DNA of 64,000 nt from Symbiodinium natans. Its lineage: Eukaryota > Sar > Dinophyceae > Suessiales > Symbiodiniaceae. The stretch is taken from NCBI GenBank assembly GCA_905221605.1, contig CAJNDS010000113.1, forward strand, positions 510,674-574,673, given 5' to 3'. The position numbers were made by a program, and so were the translations under genes. Below the pieces are notes generated by a model. It was not told the DNA's origin and made no database searches. It was given only the letters and a program-made list of their open reading frames with translations. This document shows, piece after piece, positions 32,038-42,100 of the stretch (its first letter is position 1; every line of letters begins with the position of its first letter).

Positions 32038-35000
32038 ATGAGAGGACAGCGAGTCCTCATCAAGCTCTTTGCACTGGCTTGTTTGCTTCCTCTTACTTGG
32101 ACAAACCTCCAGAATTACAACGGTGCCTCGCAGGGCACGCTCTCCCCCGTGGCATCGTCGGCTGCGGAGGAAGCGCCAAGTGGCGCGGAACCGGCTGAAA
32201 ACCGGTCGCGGCAGACCAGACGATCGACTCCGTCTTCTACGGCATCACGGATCCATGCCGCCTCAGAGCCGGAAGGAGACTGGATCGAAGGGCCAGCCGA
32301 AGGGTGCTGGGAAAACCAAAGCTGCGGCGCCCTTGCTGTCAGCTGTGCGGTTCGTGCCACCTGCGAGTGTGGTTTCGGCCCTCCAAGCACGTGCTGGCAG
32401 GGCTCAAAATGCTGTGCTAGCTGCCGAAGAACAACATGCTGGCAAGCGTACCTTGGCACAGGAAGCCAACTGGCTGGCGACGCAAGTTGCCAAAACTACC
32501 AAGAGACTGGAAGCAGACCTTCGTGCGAAGCAGGACTTGGGCGAAGCGGCTCTCCAATGGCACTCCCAGCTCGCAGAGCACCTATCCACCAATTATGCGG
32601 AGGTGGAGCGCTTGGCGGGACAATTGGATGCGGATGTCAAAGAAGCCCTGGAGATACTAACGCCTTTGGTCTCCACTACGACCTCGGATGCCACCCAGGT
32701 TCTGCTGCACAAAGGTGCACAGAATGCAGGGCCTATCTGGCCACCCCAAGTGACTGGCTTGCTCGAGATGGCGGCCAACGCTCTTCGGGCTGTAGCTGCA
32801 CTGGATCCACTGGGACACAACCGCGCTCCGGCAGTTGGCGGTGGGGTGCCTTCAGTCCCGACTCAGACGCAGGGGATTGGTGGCCACCATGCCAGACGAC
32901 AACCACCAGGTCTCGACGGGGGCATTTTCCCTGGCGCTATGCTGACCTCGGGTTCCCCAACGATGGTAACAGAAAGCCACAGAGCCCAGCCTCCTCCTGT
33001 CTCTGGGAACCGTTGGACAAAACGCTCGCAGCCCTTGCTCGAGGAGGACAAACGGCCGGTGAAGAGTCCCAGGCTGACATCTATGGGCACAGGGACGCGA
33101 GGCCAGACCGACACAGCCATGGCAAGCACGCAAGATCACGGGCCACTGGCTGGAACGCCGGAGGCTGTGCCATGGCCGCAGGAAAGCACCGGCAGAACCC
33201 CCACCCGTCCCTCACGCCCAACCTCGTCCTGGATGGCACCTGCCCATTCTGCACCGGTGGAGCTGGATGGATCCGATGGTTTCAGCGAGCCAATGTCCTT
33301 TCTTGGGGGAGAGGAGATGGAAGCCCCCCTTTCAGCGGTCGAGGAAGACTGGCAGCAATGGCAACTGAGTTGGATCACGGCATGGAATACGTCGGTGGGG
33401 CAACTTATGGACATGTGTGGAGCTGCTGCCACTGCGGCTCAAAGCAATCCGGTGTTGCAGGAGGTGCTTCCCGAGCCACCGCACATGGACACCGAAGAGG
33501 TCCGCAACCAATGTCAGAGCACGCTGCGGAGCTTGCAGCAACACCCCTGGGCATGCGGACCAGAGATTGCGACTGTGGTAGAGGACCTGATGCGCTGCTA
33601 CTCGTGCCTAAAAAGCTGCCCAGCCGCTGTTCCGGACTGTCCCCAAGCTGTGCTCCTCCTAGGCCACATTCTTCATGCTGCGGTTCAGGACGTCATGTCA
33701 TACACGCCACAATGCACAGAAGAATGGTTGTTCCCACAGCTGGTTCTCGGGAAGCACCCCGACTTAGCGGCACGCCTGGGTGCCAGCACCCCAGCCCTTC
33801 CGCATCACGCCCTGCTGCAAACGTGCGCCTGTCCCTTCTCGCCTGCATAGTGTGCATTCTTGCGGGTACTACCTCAACAGCCAGAGGCCTTGGACCACCC
33901 TCAGGACGAGGCACCTTCGTTAGTGTCAGAACTCTCTGGTTTATAGGACATTGCCTCGGTTGCGGAGGTTGCATTGCCGTTCAAGGCACGGAATTTCTCT
34001 TGGCGGCACTGTCTGCTGGAGTCCTCTTGGGTTGCGTGTGGACTACCCTTGCCGATCCACCCCATTTCAAGCCCCTTGGTCAGATGGCATACGACTTGCC
34101 CAGTGAGCACCAGGTCCTAGGTCTGCTTTTAGCTGCCATGGGATGTGGGCTGGCCCTTGCACCCTGCCTCTTGATGGTTGTGGTAGCCTGGCTCCCGATA
34201 GGAGTTTTCCTCCTAGGCCTCCTTTCACCTGCCCTGCCGCCCCAACATACACGGCGAGAGCCTTGGTGCAAGAATAAGAGAACGAGGGAGACTGCGGTAA
34301 AACAGATGAAGGGGTGCTTCTTTCTCTGTCTGCTGTTCTCACCGGTTGGAGCATCAGGTCTGCCTAAAATCCATAATCCTGAACACGTCAGACAGGAGGA
34401 GGGCGTTGTATCGATGCCCGACAACAATGAGACCGATGACTCTTTCATGATGCAGGTAGCGGGCCAGGCCCATTTCAACAGAATTCCGGCTTGGTCCCTC
34501 AGTCGAGTCCCACGCATTCGAATACGGCGTGAGCTGCACCCTTTGGAAGAGGTCGGTGCCCGGCCTCTAGCGATGCAGGAATTGTGCACGGCAACCTATA
34601 CACGGAAGCTTGCCGTGTTCCATGGGGGAGTGGTTGAAGGCCCCGAGCCTATCCTCTTCAGAGTTGACAGCCGCCTTTTCCGACCCGCACTTGATGAAGC
34701 CATTGTGCAGGCCCTCGGCATCTCAGCAGATGCAGTCGACGTGTTGATGCTGGCCTCGCCGTTTGACTCTGTCACCCGCGAGCAGTATGTACTCCGGCCC
34801 CGCGCCTTCCCTTGGTATGCGCAAGCCGTTCCTGTCCTGGTGCGAGGCGAGCTTGACAGCTTCCATGTGCTACAAGCAGCAAGGGATGAACAGTGCCACG
34901 ATCTCGTCGCAGCGGCAGCGCTGCTCACTCAGATGCAGTCCATCCCGGAAGCTGAGCAGTGTCAGTGCGTGGAGGGTACTTTTGTGGCCGATTCCCAACC

Positions 35001-38000
35001 TCTCTTGCAGCCACGCTGTGACGCGATTGTTTGGACGCCGATTGCGCTCAAACAGCGGCTGATTGAAGCCAGTGCCCACTCCCCTTATGCGGACATGCAC
35101 AGCAATCAGGGCCCCCCCAGCCAGAACCTCCTGTCCTGCGTTATCATCACTGCTAATGGTATCATACATGCACTCACGCCGGCCTTTGCTCCTGATAGCG
35201 AGACCTTCCGCTTCCTGCGTGGCGAATTCCCTGAGCTCGCTTCCCTGACTATGCGCCGCATGCGGTATGCGCTTACTGACCTGCCGCCGACGCAGTTCCT
35301 AGCCTTCCGCCGTGAGGAACTCGGAAGGCATTCCTTGGTAGTTGACCTCCGTGCATTGGACCTTGGACTGCTTACTCTCACAGTACCCAGATACATATCG
35401 TGCAGCCAAATCCTCGACGTCACTGCGAGAGACCATGCTCGCATCCTGGACACGGCAGCCATGCATGAACATGTGATGTCTGGAGATTATATCTGTTTGC
35501 TCCATGATCAAGCCGTCGGGCCTGATGTCATGCTTGACGTGGCTGGCTTTGATCTGCTACGAGCTTATCGACACACACTAGTCGAGGTGCCCATTGGGAG
35601 TGACTCTGAAAATGCTGCCTCGCGGGGAGCCTCCTTGGCAAAAGCCCTACTCATTGCAGCAGCGCCGCTACGGGGACCTGTCGGCTCTATGTGCCTACTG
35701 CTTGTGGTAGGTGCCAGCCAAGCACTTGCAGGACGCGCTGCTAGTGCCCCACCACATCGCAGTGGACGGTTACAGCGGGTGCCAGCTCCCCCCTGCAACC
35801 TGCCCAACAAGGCCTCGCAGGCCACCCATGCGGCAATTCAGCGAGAGCTGCTGGCCTCTGGCAGGCTTCTCACGCCCGTTATCAGTCCTAGCCCCCTCGG
35901 CAATGACGACCCACGTGAAGTCACATTCAAGCTGTGGCACCCAGGGAGGGTCCTTACCCGGTGCTACCCGGCGCAATGGCCGTGGTTTGATGTGCACGCT
36001 GACCTCCTTGAGACTGTATCCGCCCTAGGCAGGTATGTCGTCCTGCCTGCTGCCGCGACACCGGACCATAGAGCTGTGCATATGGTCGCTATCTCCAGTG
36101 CAGACACGCATAGCACCATTCTGGTGGCACGGGCAGGATCGTGGAAATGCCTCGATGTTGACTGGCGCAATCCTGCAGCTGATATTCATGCATGGGTGGA
36201 AAGCTCGGATGGTACCCATTCCTACCGCATTGACTGTGCGCACCGGGGGCGCATGCGGCATGGCGATGTCTGCGTGGTTGTTGATACCTTTCAATCAGCT
36301 TCACCCACACTTCTGGATATTAGCACTCTCTCTCTGACGATGCCAGTAGGGTGCTCTTGGACGCGCACTATAGGCAGGCAGGTCTTTCCCTTGCTGCAAG
36401 CCGGCCAACCACATCTTTGGCTGCCACGCGTACAAGGCGTGACAGCACGTGACACTGCCATGGATATGCTGCACACTCTTCGGTCGCCAAACCCCGAAAC
36501 TACCCATCTGCTCGATGTGCCGCCATATCTTTTAGGCCTTCCGGGTCCTATTCTTCTCGCGGCCCCTAGAGGTGGGATGTGCACCCTTGTCTGGTTGCAT
36601 GACTGTCACGAATGTGTTCCACACGGTGTGGCATTCGCCGTGGAAGGGGTGTTCCCAAACCGCGCTGACCTTCTCTACGCGCTGCGTGAGCTACCGGGAG
36701 CCACGGCTACAATATGGCTCCGGGCAACGGAAATGTTTCTCCTTTGGGGGCCCTCCGAATCCTTGCACTCTGCCGATAATGAGGCTGTTGTAGCTGAGAT
36801 TGTGACAGCTAGCGTTGACATGCGACTGCTGCTGTCGCATAGCCGCACAGACTCCCTCTCTTCTGCGCCACACATGGGAGCGCAGGGGATGGCATCCATG
36901 CCGGGTCCCCAGGAAGCCAGGAGTAGTCAGATTTCTTCCCTGGATTCCTCGCTCGCTGACCCATGCATCCCGACCCTGGGTATCCCCGACGAAGGCACCT
37001 TGCATGTTGTGTACTGTGGTTCGATCCAGACCAGCTGTGTGGTACCCTGTCCTAGCCGGAGGATGCCATGGGCTCTCATCATTGGAGATGAAATTAGGAC
37101 GGCCTGTACTGATCAAACCTCCTGGGCTGAGGTAGCCACCGTAGCAGATCTCTCAGTCTTGGACTTGCAAGGGGTGGCCGTTGTCCTTGATGGGTTCCGC
37201 TGGATGTGGCCAGAACCCATTACTCATCTTGGGCACGCCTGCGGCACGCTTCTCCGGCGCACTCCGAACAAGGATTCCCGCTGCTATGTGGAGAGTGAGC
37301 ACACTCTTCCGCCCTCACCGCTGCAAGCAAGGAGCTCATGCGGTGGCATGAGGCTTGCTAAGTGGGCTCAACTAGTTGCTTGGACTGCTAGTGCACCTTG
37401 CACCGGCCGTTGGCTACCTATTGCACTTCTTGTCAACGCTGCTATGGCCATGGTAGTGCCAGTCGACCCTACTGCTGCACGTCCGCCTCTCATGTGTGTC
37501 CCTCCTCCTGGGTTCCTCCTTTTCGTTGATGTGCTTAACTGCTTCCTCCAGCACCCACCGGCAGAGGGTACCCTCTTGCGGATATGGCGCCCCTGTAGGG
37601 GTCCGGCCGTTTACCAGTTCCGACAACAAGTTGACCTTGACAATCTGAGTACCTGGTTGCGTGAGCAGGGATGCCGGCCTACCCGTGATGTGTTCCACCT
37701 CGCGCATGACTCTGGCCCAGATGCCATTGACTTGCTTTGCACCCCGCCGGCCTCTGGAGCTTGGTGGATATTGCGAGATGGCAGTCACCGTGAGCTGCTC
37801 AGACCCGTCTGTCAGCTGCCGGACATCTCGGAACAATTGGTCACGATTGATGAAGGAGGTCAGGCACATCGTCTGATTTGCGGAGGTCAGGCCGACCTCC
37901 GGCCAGAGCTTCTCCCGGGTAAGCGGGCAGCGATTGGACGCAGCGTCCCTAACTGGTATGGCGCCTTAGCTGGCACTGGACTGATGATGTTTTCGACGTC

Positions 38001-39111
38001 TGCTTGCTGGCGCTTGGCGCCGGTCATGCTGGCCACTATCATAGTCGTGCAGCCTGTGAGCGGGCAGACTATTCCAGCCAGTCATCCCCGCAGAGTCTGG
38101 ACCTTCGGACTGCCTGAGCCTGTGGACCTTCCGACGACAGCACGGACGGTCACAGATGCTCGTCTAGTTCTTGTTCGGGCCCATCTCCCTAGGCAGCTTG
38201 ATAATGATGGGAAGCTTCTGGAAGTCTCCCCCCCCCTGATACAAGGGGTTCAGCACTGGCTATATGTGCCTAGGACTAGAGTGGGGACATACACTTACTT
38301 GCTCATGCAGTGGCATAGGCAGGCGGCAGTCTTCGAGAGTCGGTCTAACCCATTGGACTGGGATGCCCTGTTCCAGTGGGCCACATCTGTCTTCACCCTA
38401 GAACAGCCGCTTGCACAAAAGTTTGTCCTGGTCCTCGACAAACAGATTTTTCGTTTCGGCACCATCGTGAGTGGTCTCCGACACGGACAGCTTCTGGCAA
38501 TTGGGGAGCATACACCATCGCGCAGCCCGATGCGCTACCTCAATCCCTGGGGTGAAGAAGAAGAACTGCCTGAGATTGTCCGCAGTGACTGGGGAGACAC
38601 TCTCCTCACTGGGCCCGGTGGCCAGATTTCTCTGCGCCCGGAAGGACCGGCTTTCCTGACGGCCACGGCGGGACGAAGTGAGGCTACATCCCCGGCAGTC
38701 GCACACAGCTCTTGTCAAACTCCCCTCTCGCTGCCCCCTAATAACACCTCTCTTCTCGCTTGGGAGGCGGCTACCCACCAGCTTGGGGAAGTTCTACGAC
38801 TGCTGCGACCGCGGACCCAGGGCTACGCATTCCACCCTCAATGTAGCGCAGAGAGCGGAGTGCCTGTCAGCACGACAACCCTGGGCATCTCTCCACAAGG
38901 CCCGGTCATCCTGCCAGACGGGGCTGAACATGGAAGCAGCGCTCGGTCGGAACCTCAGGCCTCTGCAGGGTATCGTACCCCGCTACTTCTCCTCTCATTG
39001 GTGCACCGGCGTGGCCTTTGGGTGATGCTTCTTCTCGGTAACCTCCTGACCTGTGGGGTAGAAGCGCCGCCGGCACCTGTCACCTGTCGGAGTAGAACAG
39101 GCTCTCGTTAG
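32038..39111 (+). CDS. Retrotransposon ORF B: very large uncharacterised modular protein with membrane-like segments
   Basis: Open for 2,357 codons from the ATG at 32038. The first 600 codons overlap ORF A and have Cys/Gly/Ser-rich shadow-like composition, so the functional part probably begins near 33712-33840, by own start or by -1 shift from A. I recognise no family. From about 34600 onward it is built of beta-rich modules of 200-300 residues that recur in ORF C, marked by R.GD-type turns (HVMSGDYICLL near 35475, RMRHGDVCVVV near 36251, GLRHGQLLAIG near 38470). Between modules lie hydrophobic segments ending in small residues, for example LLLVVGASQALAG (about 35700), VMLATIIVVQPVSG (about 38030) and VMLLLGNLLTCGVEA (about 39030), resembling internal signal or transmembrane sequences. 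The stop at 39109-39111 falls inside the start of frame C, which has no ATG nearby. Confidence 0.55.
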   Translation: MRGQRVLIKLFALACLLPLTWTNLQNYNGASQGTLSPVASSAAEEAPSGAEPAENRSRQTRRSTPSSTASRIHAASEPEGDWIEGPAEGCWENQSCGALAVSCAVRATCECGFGPPSTCWQGSKCCASCRRTTCWQAYLGTGSQLAGDASCQNYQETGSRPSCEAGLGRSGSPMALPARRAPIHQLCGGGALGGTIGCGCQRSPGDTNAFGLHYDLGCHPGSAAQRCTECRAYLATPSDWLARDGGQRSSGCSCTGSTGTQPRSGSWRWGAFSPDSDAGDWWPPCQTTTTRSRRGHFPWRYADLGFPNDGNRKPQSPASSCLWEPLDKTLAALARGGQTAGEESQADIYGHRDARPDRHSHGKHARSRATGWNAGGCAMAAGKHRQNPHPSLTPNLVLDGTCPFCTGGAGWIRWFQRANVLSWGRGDGSPPFSGRGRLAAMATELDHGMEYVGGATYGHVWSCCHCGSKQSGVAGGASRATAHGHRRGPQPMSEHAAELAATPLGMRTRDCDCGRGPDALLLVPKKLPSRCSGLSPSCAPPRPHSSCCGSGRHVIHATMHRRMVVPTAGSREAPRLSGTPGCQHPSPSASRPAANVRLSLLACIVCILAGTTSTARGLGPPSGRGTFVSVRTLWFIGHCLGCGGCIAVQGTEFLLAALSAGVLLGCVWTTLADPPHFKPLGQMAYDLPSEHQVLGLLLAAMGCGLALAPCLLMVVVAWLPIGVFLLGLLSPALPPQHTRREPWCKNKRTRETAVKQMKGCFFLCLLFSPVGASGLPKIHNPEHVRQEEGVVSMPDNNETDDSFMMQVAGQAHFNRIPAWSLSRVPRIRIRRELHPLEEVGARPLAMQELCTATYTRKLAVFHGGVVEGPEPILFRVDSRLFRPALDEAIVQALGISADAVDVLMLASPFDSVTREQYVLRPRAFPWYAQAVPVLVRGELDSFHVLQAARDEQCHDLVAAAALLTQMQSIPEAEQCQCVEGTFVADSQPLLQPRCDAIVWTPIALKQRLIEASAHSPYADMHSNQGPPSQNLLSCVIITANGIIHALTPAFAPDSETFRFLRGEFPELASLTMRRMRYALTDLPPTQFLAFRREELGRHSLVVDLRALDLGLLTLTVPRYISCSQILDVTARDHARILDTAAMHEHVMSGDYICLLHDQAVGPDVMLDVAGFDLLRAYRHTLVEVPIGSDSENAASRGASLAKALLIAAAPLRGPVGSMCLLLVVGASQALAGRAASAPPHRSGRLQRVPAPPCNLPNKASQATHAAIQRELLASGRLLTPVISPSPLGNDDPREVTFKLWHPGRVLTRCYPAQWPWFDVHADLLETVSALGRYVVLPAAATPDHRAVHMVAISSADTHSTILVARAGSWKCLDVDWRNPAADIHAWVESSDGTHSYRIDCAHRGRMRHGDVCVVVDTFQSASPTLLDISTLSLTMPVGCSWTRTIGRQVFPLLQAGQPHLWLPRVQGVTARDTAMDMLHTLRSPNPETTHLLDVPPYLLGLPGPILLAAPRGGMCTLVWLHDCHECVPHGVAFAVEGVFPNRADLLYALRELPGATATIWLRATEMFLLWGPSESLHSADNEAVVAEIVTASVDMRLLLSHSRTDSLSSAPHMGAQGMASMPGPQEARSSQISSLDSSLADPCIPTLGIPDEGTLHVVYCGSIQTSCVVPCPSRRMPWALIIGDEIRTACTDQTSWAEVATVADLSVLDLQGVAVVLDGFRWMWPEPITHLGHACGTLLRRTPNKDSRCYVESEHTLPPSPLQARSSCGGMRLAKWAQLVAWTASAPCTGRWLPIALLVNAAMAMVVPVDPTAARPPLMCVPPPGFLLFVDVLNCFLQHPPAEGTLLRIWRPCRGPAVYQFRQQVDLDNLSTWLREQGCRPTRDVFHLAHDSGPDAIDLLCTPPASGAWWILRDGSHRELLRPVCQLPDISEQLVTIDEGGQAHRLICGGQADLRPELLPGKRAAIGRSVPNWYGALAGTGLMMFSTSACWRLAPVMLATIIVVQPVSGQTIPASHPRRVWTFGLPEPVDLPTTARTVTDARLVLVRAHLPRQLDNDGKLLEVSPPLIQGVQHWLYVPRTRVGTYTYLLMQWHRQAAVFESRSNPLDWDALFQWATSVFTLEQPLAQKFVLVLDKQIFRFGTIVSGLRHGQLLAIGEHTPSRSPMRYLNPWGEEEELPEIVRSDWGDTLLTGPGGQISLRPEGPAFLTATAGRSEATSPAVAHSSCQTPLSLPPNNTSLLAWEAATHQLGEVLRLLRPRTQGYAFHPQCSAESGVPVSTTTLGISPQGPVILPDGAEHGSSARSEPQASAGYRTPLLLLSLVHRRGLWVMLLLGNLLTCGVEAPPAPVTCRSRTGSR
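32255..33850 (+). CDS. Retrotransposon ORF A: coiled-coil, ORF1-like protein
   Basis: 531 residues from the ATG at 32255 (MPPQSRKETGSKG); the frame is open from 32069, but the upstream part is an Arg-rich shadow, so I prefer the internal Met. The N-terminus is basic (nucleic-acid-binding-like). Residues of roughly 30-120 are strongly helical and heptad-like (LAQEANWLATQVAKTTKRLE, then VERLAGQLDADVKEALEIL). The middle is Pro/Ser/Thr-rich and disordered, and the C-terminal 150 residues are helical with several Cys (CYSCLKSCPAAVPDC). By position and composition this is the ORF1/Gag-like RNA-chaperone protein of a LINE, although I see no zinc knuckle or RRM. The next frame, B, is open across all of it. 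Confidence 0.65.
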   Translation: MPPQSRKETGSKGQPKGAGKTKAAAPLLSAVRFVPPASVVSALQARAGRAQNAVLAAEEQHAGKRTLAQEANWLATQVAKTTKRLEADLRAKQDLGEAALQWHSQLAEHLSTNYAEVERLAGQLDADVKEALEILTPLVSTTTSDATQVLLHKGAQNAGPIWPPQVTGLLEMAANALRAVAALDPLGHNRAPAVGGGVPSVPTQTQGIGGHHARRQPPGLDGGIFPGAMLTSGSPTMVTESHRAQPPPVSGNRWTKRSQPLLEEDKRPVKSPRLTSMGTGTRGQTDTAMASTQDHGPLAGTPEAVPWPQESTGRTPTRPSRPTSSWMAPAHSAPVELDGSDGFSEPMSFLGGEEMEAPLSAVEEDWQQWQLSWITAWNTSVGQLMDMCGAAATAAQSNPVLQEVLPEPPHMDTEEVRNQCQSTLRSLQQHPWACGPEIATVVEDLMRCYSCLKSCPAAVPDCPQAVLLLGHILHAAVQDVMSYTPQCTEEWLFPQLVLGKHPDLAARLGASTPALPHHALLQTCACPFSPA

Positions 39112-42100
39112 TGCTACAGGAGCATCGATTCCAGGGGGGGGGCATACCGAACACGCCCATTGCAATGTCACGCTACCGCTGTACGGCAATACCCTGTCAT
39201 GGTCCGTGAGGGATGCCTCCCCAGAGCAGCACGGAGCCCTGCAGGCTCAGCTCAGTACTGTGTGGCAGGCTCGAGCTGGAGGCAGACGCGTCGAGGAATC
39301 ACCCTCCTGGCAGAGGACTGCAGGGAAGTTCCTCATTCACTCCCCGGCTGTGCCAAGGCAGCCGCTAACAGGTCGGTTTCTGCTCACCGAAGATTGTCTT
39401 AATGAGCTATATGACATCTCCGAAATTTGGAGAAGACAAGCCCAGGTCGATGCTGTCATACCGCTGTCACCACAGCCCACCCGAAGCGCCATCCACCTGA
39501 CTACCTGTGAGCCGGAGTCCGACCGAGCGTCTGTTGTGCTATGGTGGGATGGGATGTTGTGGCCAAGGAAGCTCCCCAGACAATGCCCCGCTGAATGGCT
39601 ACGCAACTACTGCATCCTTGGTACGGTGGGCCTCATCCCGCCCCCTGTGGGCGTACAGGCTCAACCCACTGTGCCTTTCAGAGACGGAGACTGCGTCCCC
39701 TTTTGGGTCTGTCCACAGGCTCAGCTTGAAGACATTGAGATCTCCCTAGCTGGCTGTCCCCGGAGCCTAAGGCTTTCTTGGGTTCTCCAGCTACTTCTAG
39801 CTTGCCCACGAGGCTACCTCTGTGCCTTGTTCATTCTTGCGGTGGGGCTACCTGGCCCTGCCGGGGCGATGATGACCAGTCAAAACCTAGCTCCAGAACA
39901 CGTCCCCCACATGTCTTGTTGGCGACACGGCAATACCAGGGACCTGGATAAAGCCCGCGGGGGCTTTCCGAATCACAGAGCACTCTCCATGGAAATTTTA
40001 AGGACGCAGGCGCCAAGCGCTGCCACACATCTGGTATGGCGACGCAACAGCCTGGCCATGTGCCTACGCATGTGTTCATGCACCCCGCCTGCTGTGGCGG
40101 AGATGGCCCTTCTGGCCGGGCTGCCTTCTTCTTGCCATAGCTCTGTTGTGTTGGATGGCGCGCCACCTGACATTGAAGCTGTCCATTGGAAATTAGTCCC
40201 AGAAACTGATGCCTCACCTTCACGGCACTTGGGCCGGTGGCTGTTCAGCATCGCCTTGGGGGTCTCATCGGGTTGGAGGGTCTCCCTCCTTTCAAGTGTG
40301 ATCGTTATGCACTTAACCCCTACACTAGTCAGGCCCATGACGCTTCGCCAGGCCGCGGAACCTGTTCGGGTAGGGGCATTTCCATGGCATGTGGCCATCC
40401 CTGCGCGGACGGTTAGCAGTCTCTCTGAGACGGGGCCCATCCTGGTGCACCTGCTCAGCCCCTTTCGGGGCATGGGGGACACGCACGAAATTAGCCGAAG
40501 CTGCGACTGGTCATGGCTAGTGCGCCTCTTATATGCTGAGGAACCTAGATGGGGGCACCAACTAGTGCCAGTTTGGCCCAACACTGTCGCCAACACCTTG
40601 ACCCTCGTCCCGGTTCCACCGGACAACTCCTTGGTTTGTGTGGTTGTGGTGGCGTCAACATGGAGGCTGAGCCTGTGCATCCCGCAAGTTGCTCGGCTGG
40701 AGTGGGTGCAGGAAGCTATAAGTCACCGAGCACCGCAGGCCTTTGGGCAGCTCTTTCCACCCCCGCCTCTCGAGGCGCTGCTTGAGCCAATGCCATCCTC
40801 TGAACTAGAGAGCGAGGTGCAGGCTACACTCCACATGCGTAGCGGTGACGTTTTCTACGCCTCTCTCCTGGGACAAGCAGGCTCCGCCCGAAGAGGGGGG
40901 GAGGTCACGGTGGAATCCCTCGCCTCCCTCAGACATGACACTCTTTGGCAACGGTTCTTAGTCATACCCTTCACCTTTGAATGCACCATATGGCAGCCCG
41001 GAAACAGTCCGAGTGTCATCGAGGTCCCAGCTGGGTCGAGATGGTTGCCGCACTCCCAGACCTTCGACAGTTTCCCGGAGTTGGGGGCTAGAGGCCAATG
41101 GGTCATCGCTCCTTGGGCATGGGGTCAAGGCATACATCTGTGCCTGCGCTGCCGTGACGCCTTCCATGCACACATACTGATACACTGCGCTAGCAACAAT
41201 CTGTGCGTCCGGACCCCTACCTGTGCGGATCGTGCGTACGTACAACACATCTTCACTGGGGCGGGAGGCCGTGGCGCTTGGACCGTCGCTGGCAGCTCCC
41301 CCCACCCCGCAACACAACTTACTGACCCGGTTCATCTTAGGGATGGAGATGTCCTGCGAGAGGGTTGTGCCGTAAGGGCACTGCCCTCGGCCCGCTCCAG
41401 TGGACGTCGCAGCCTAACCCTAAGCATAGGGCTGTACCTTCTAATCTCAGGAGGGTGGGGACATTGGCCAGTTGGGCAGGGCCAGGAAATAGTGCTTCTC
41501 TTGCCCCTTCTATGGGTTTCCCCAGCCATGGAACTTGAATGTAGCTCTAGCTCCAGTGAGTCAGGACAGCCTCCCGCCAGGCGGTCAAGGTCGCCCTCCA
41601 GGAGCGGTGCCTACCAACCACTGAAGCCACGGGTCGTTGAGGTCGGCTTGGTCCATCACCCAACCTCGCCTAGATGGCGTCCTGCCGAACACACGGTCAA
41701 CTTGGGCGGCTTTCCATGGATCCAAACACTGTGCCCCGTTATGGGGGCGGCGGCTCCTTTGCGGCAGGACATCTACCAACTGGTGCGAGCCACCATGCAG
41801 GACTGGCCGGAACCTCTTGTCCCTGTCTGGCCAGCACTGAGCATGGGAGCTCTACATCTCGTACCCTGCCCCCCGCCCCCCCTTCTGTGCGTTGCGGTTG
41901 TCAAAGGCGGAGAGGTGCAAGCGCGATTACTGTTGCGGGATATGCCATGCCGACTAGTTCCTGACGCCCTCGGGATCGGTACGGACTATGCAGGGCCCCT
42001 CACAGCCGCGCCTTCCTTTCTTTCTTCTTCCAACACCCGTCTCCGACATGGAGACCTCATTTGTGCGAGGCCAATGGCTAACTATCGGGTCCCTCCGGCC

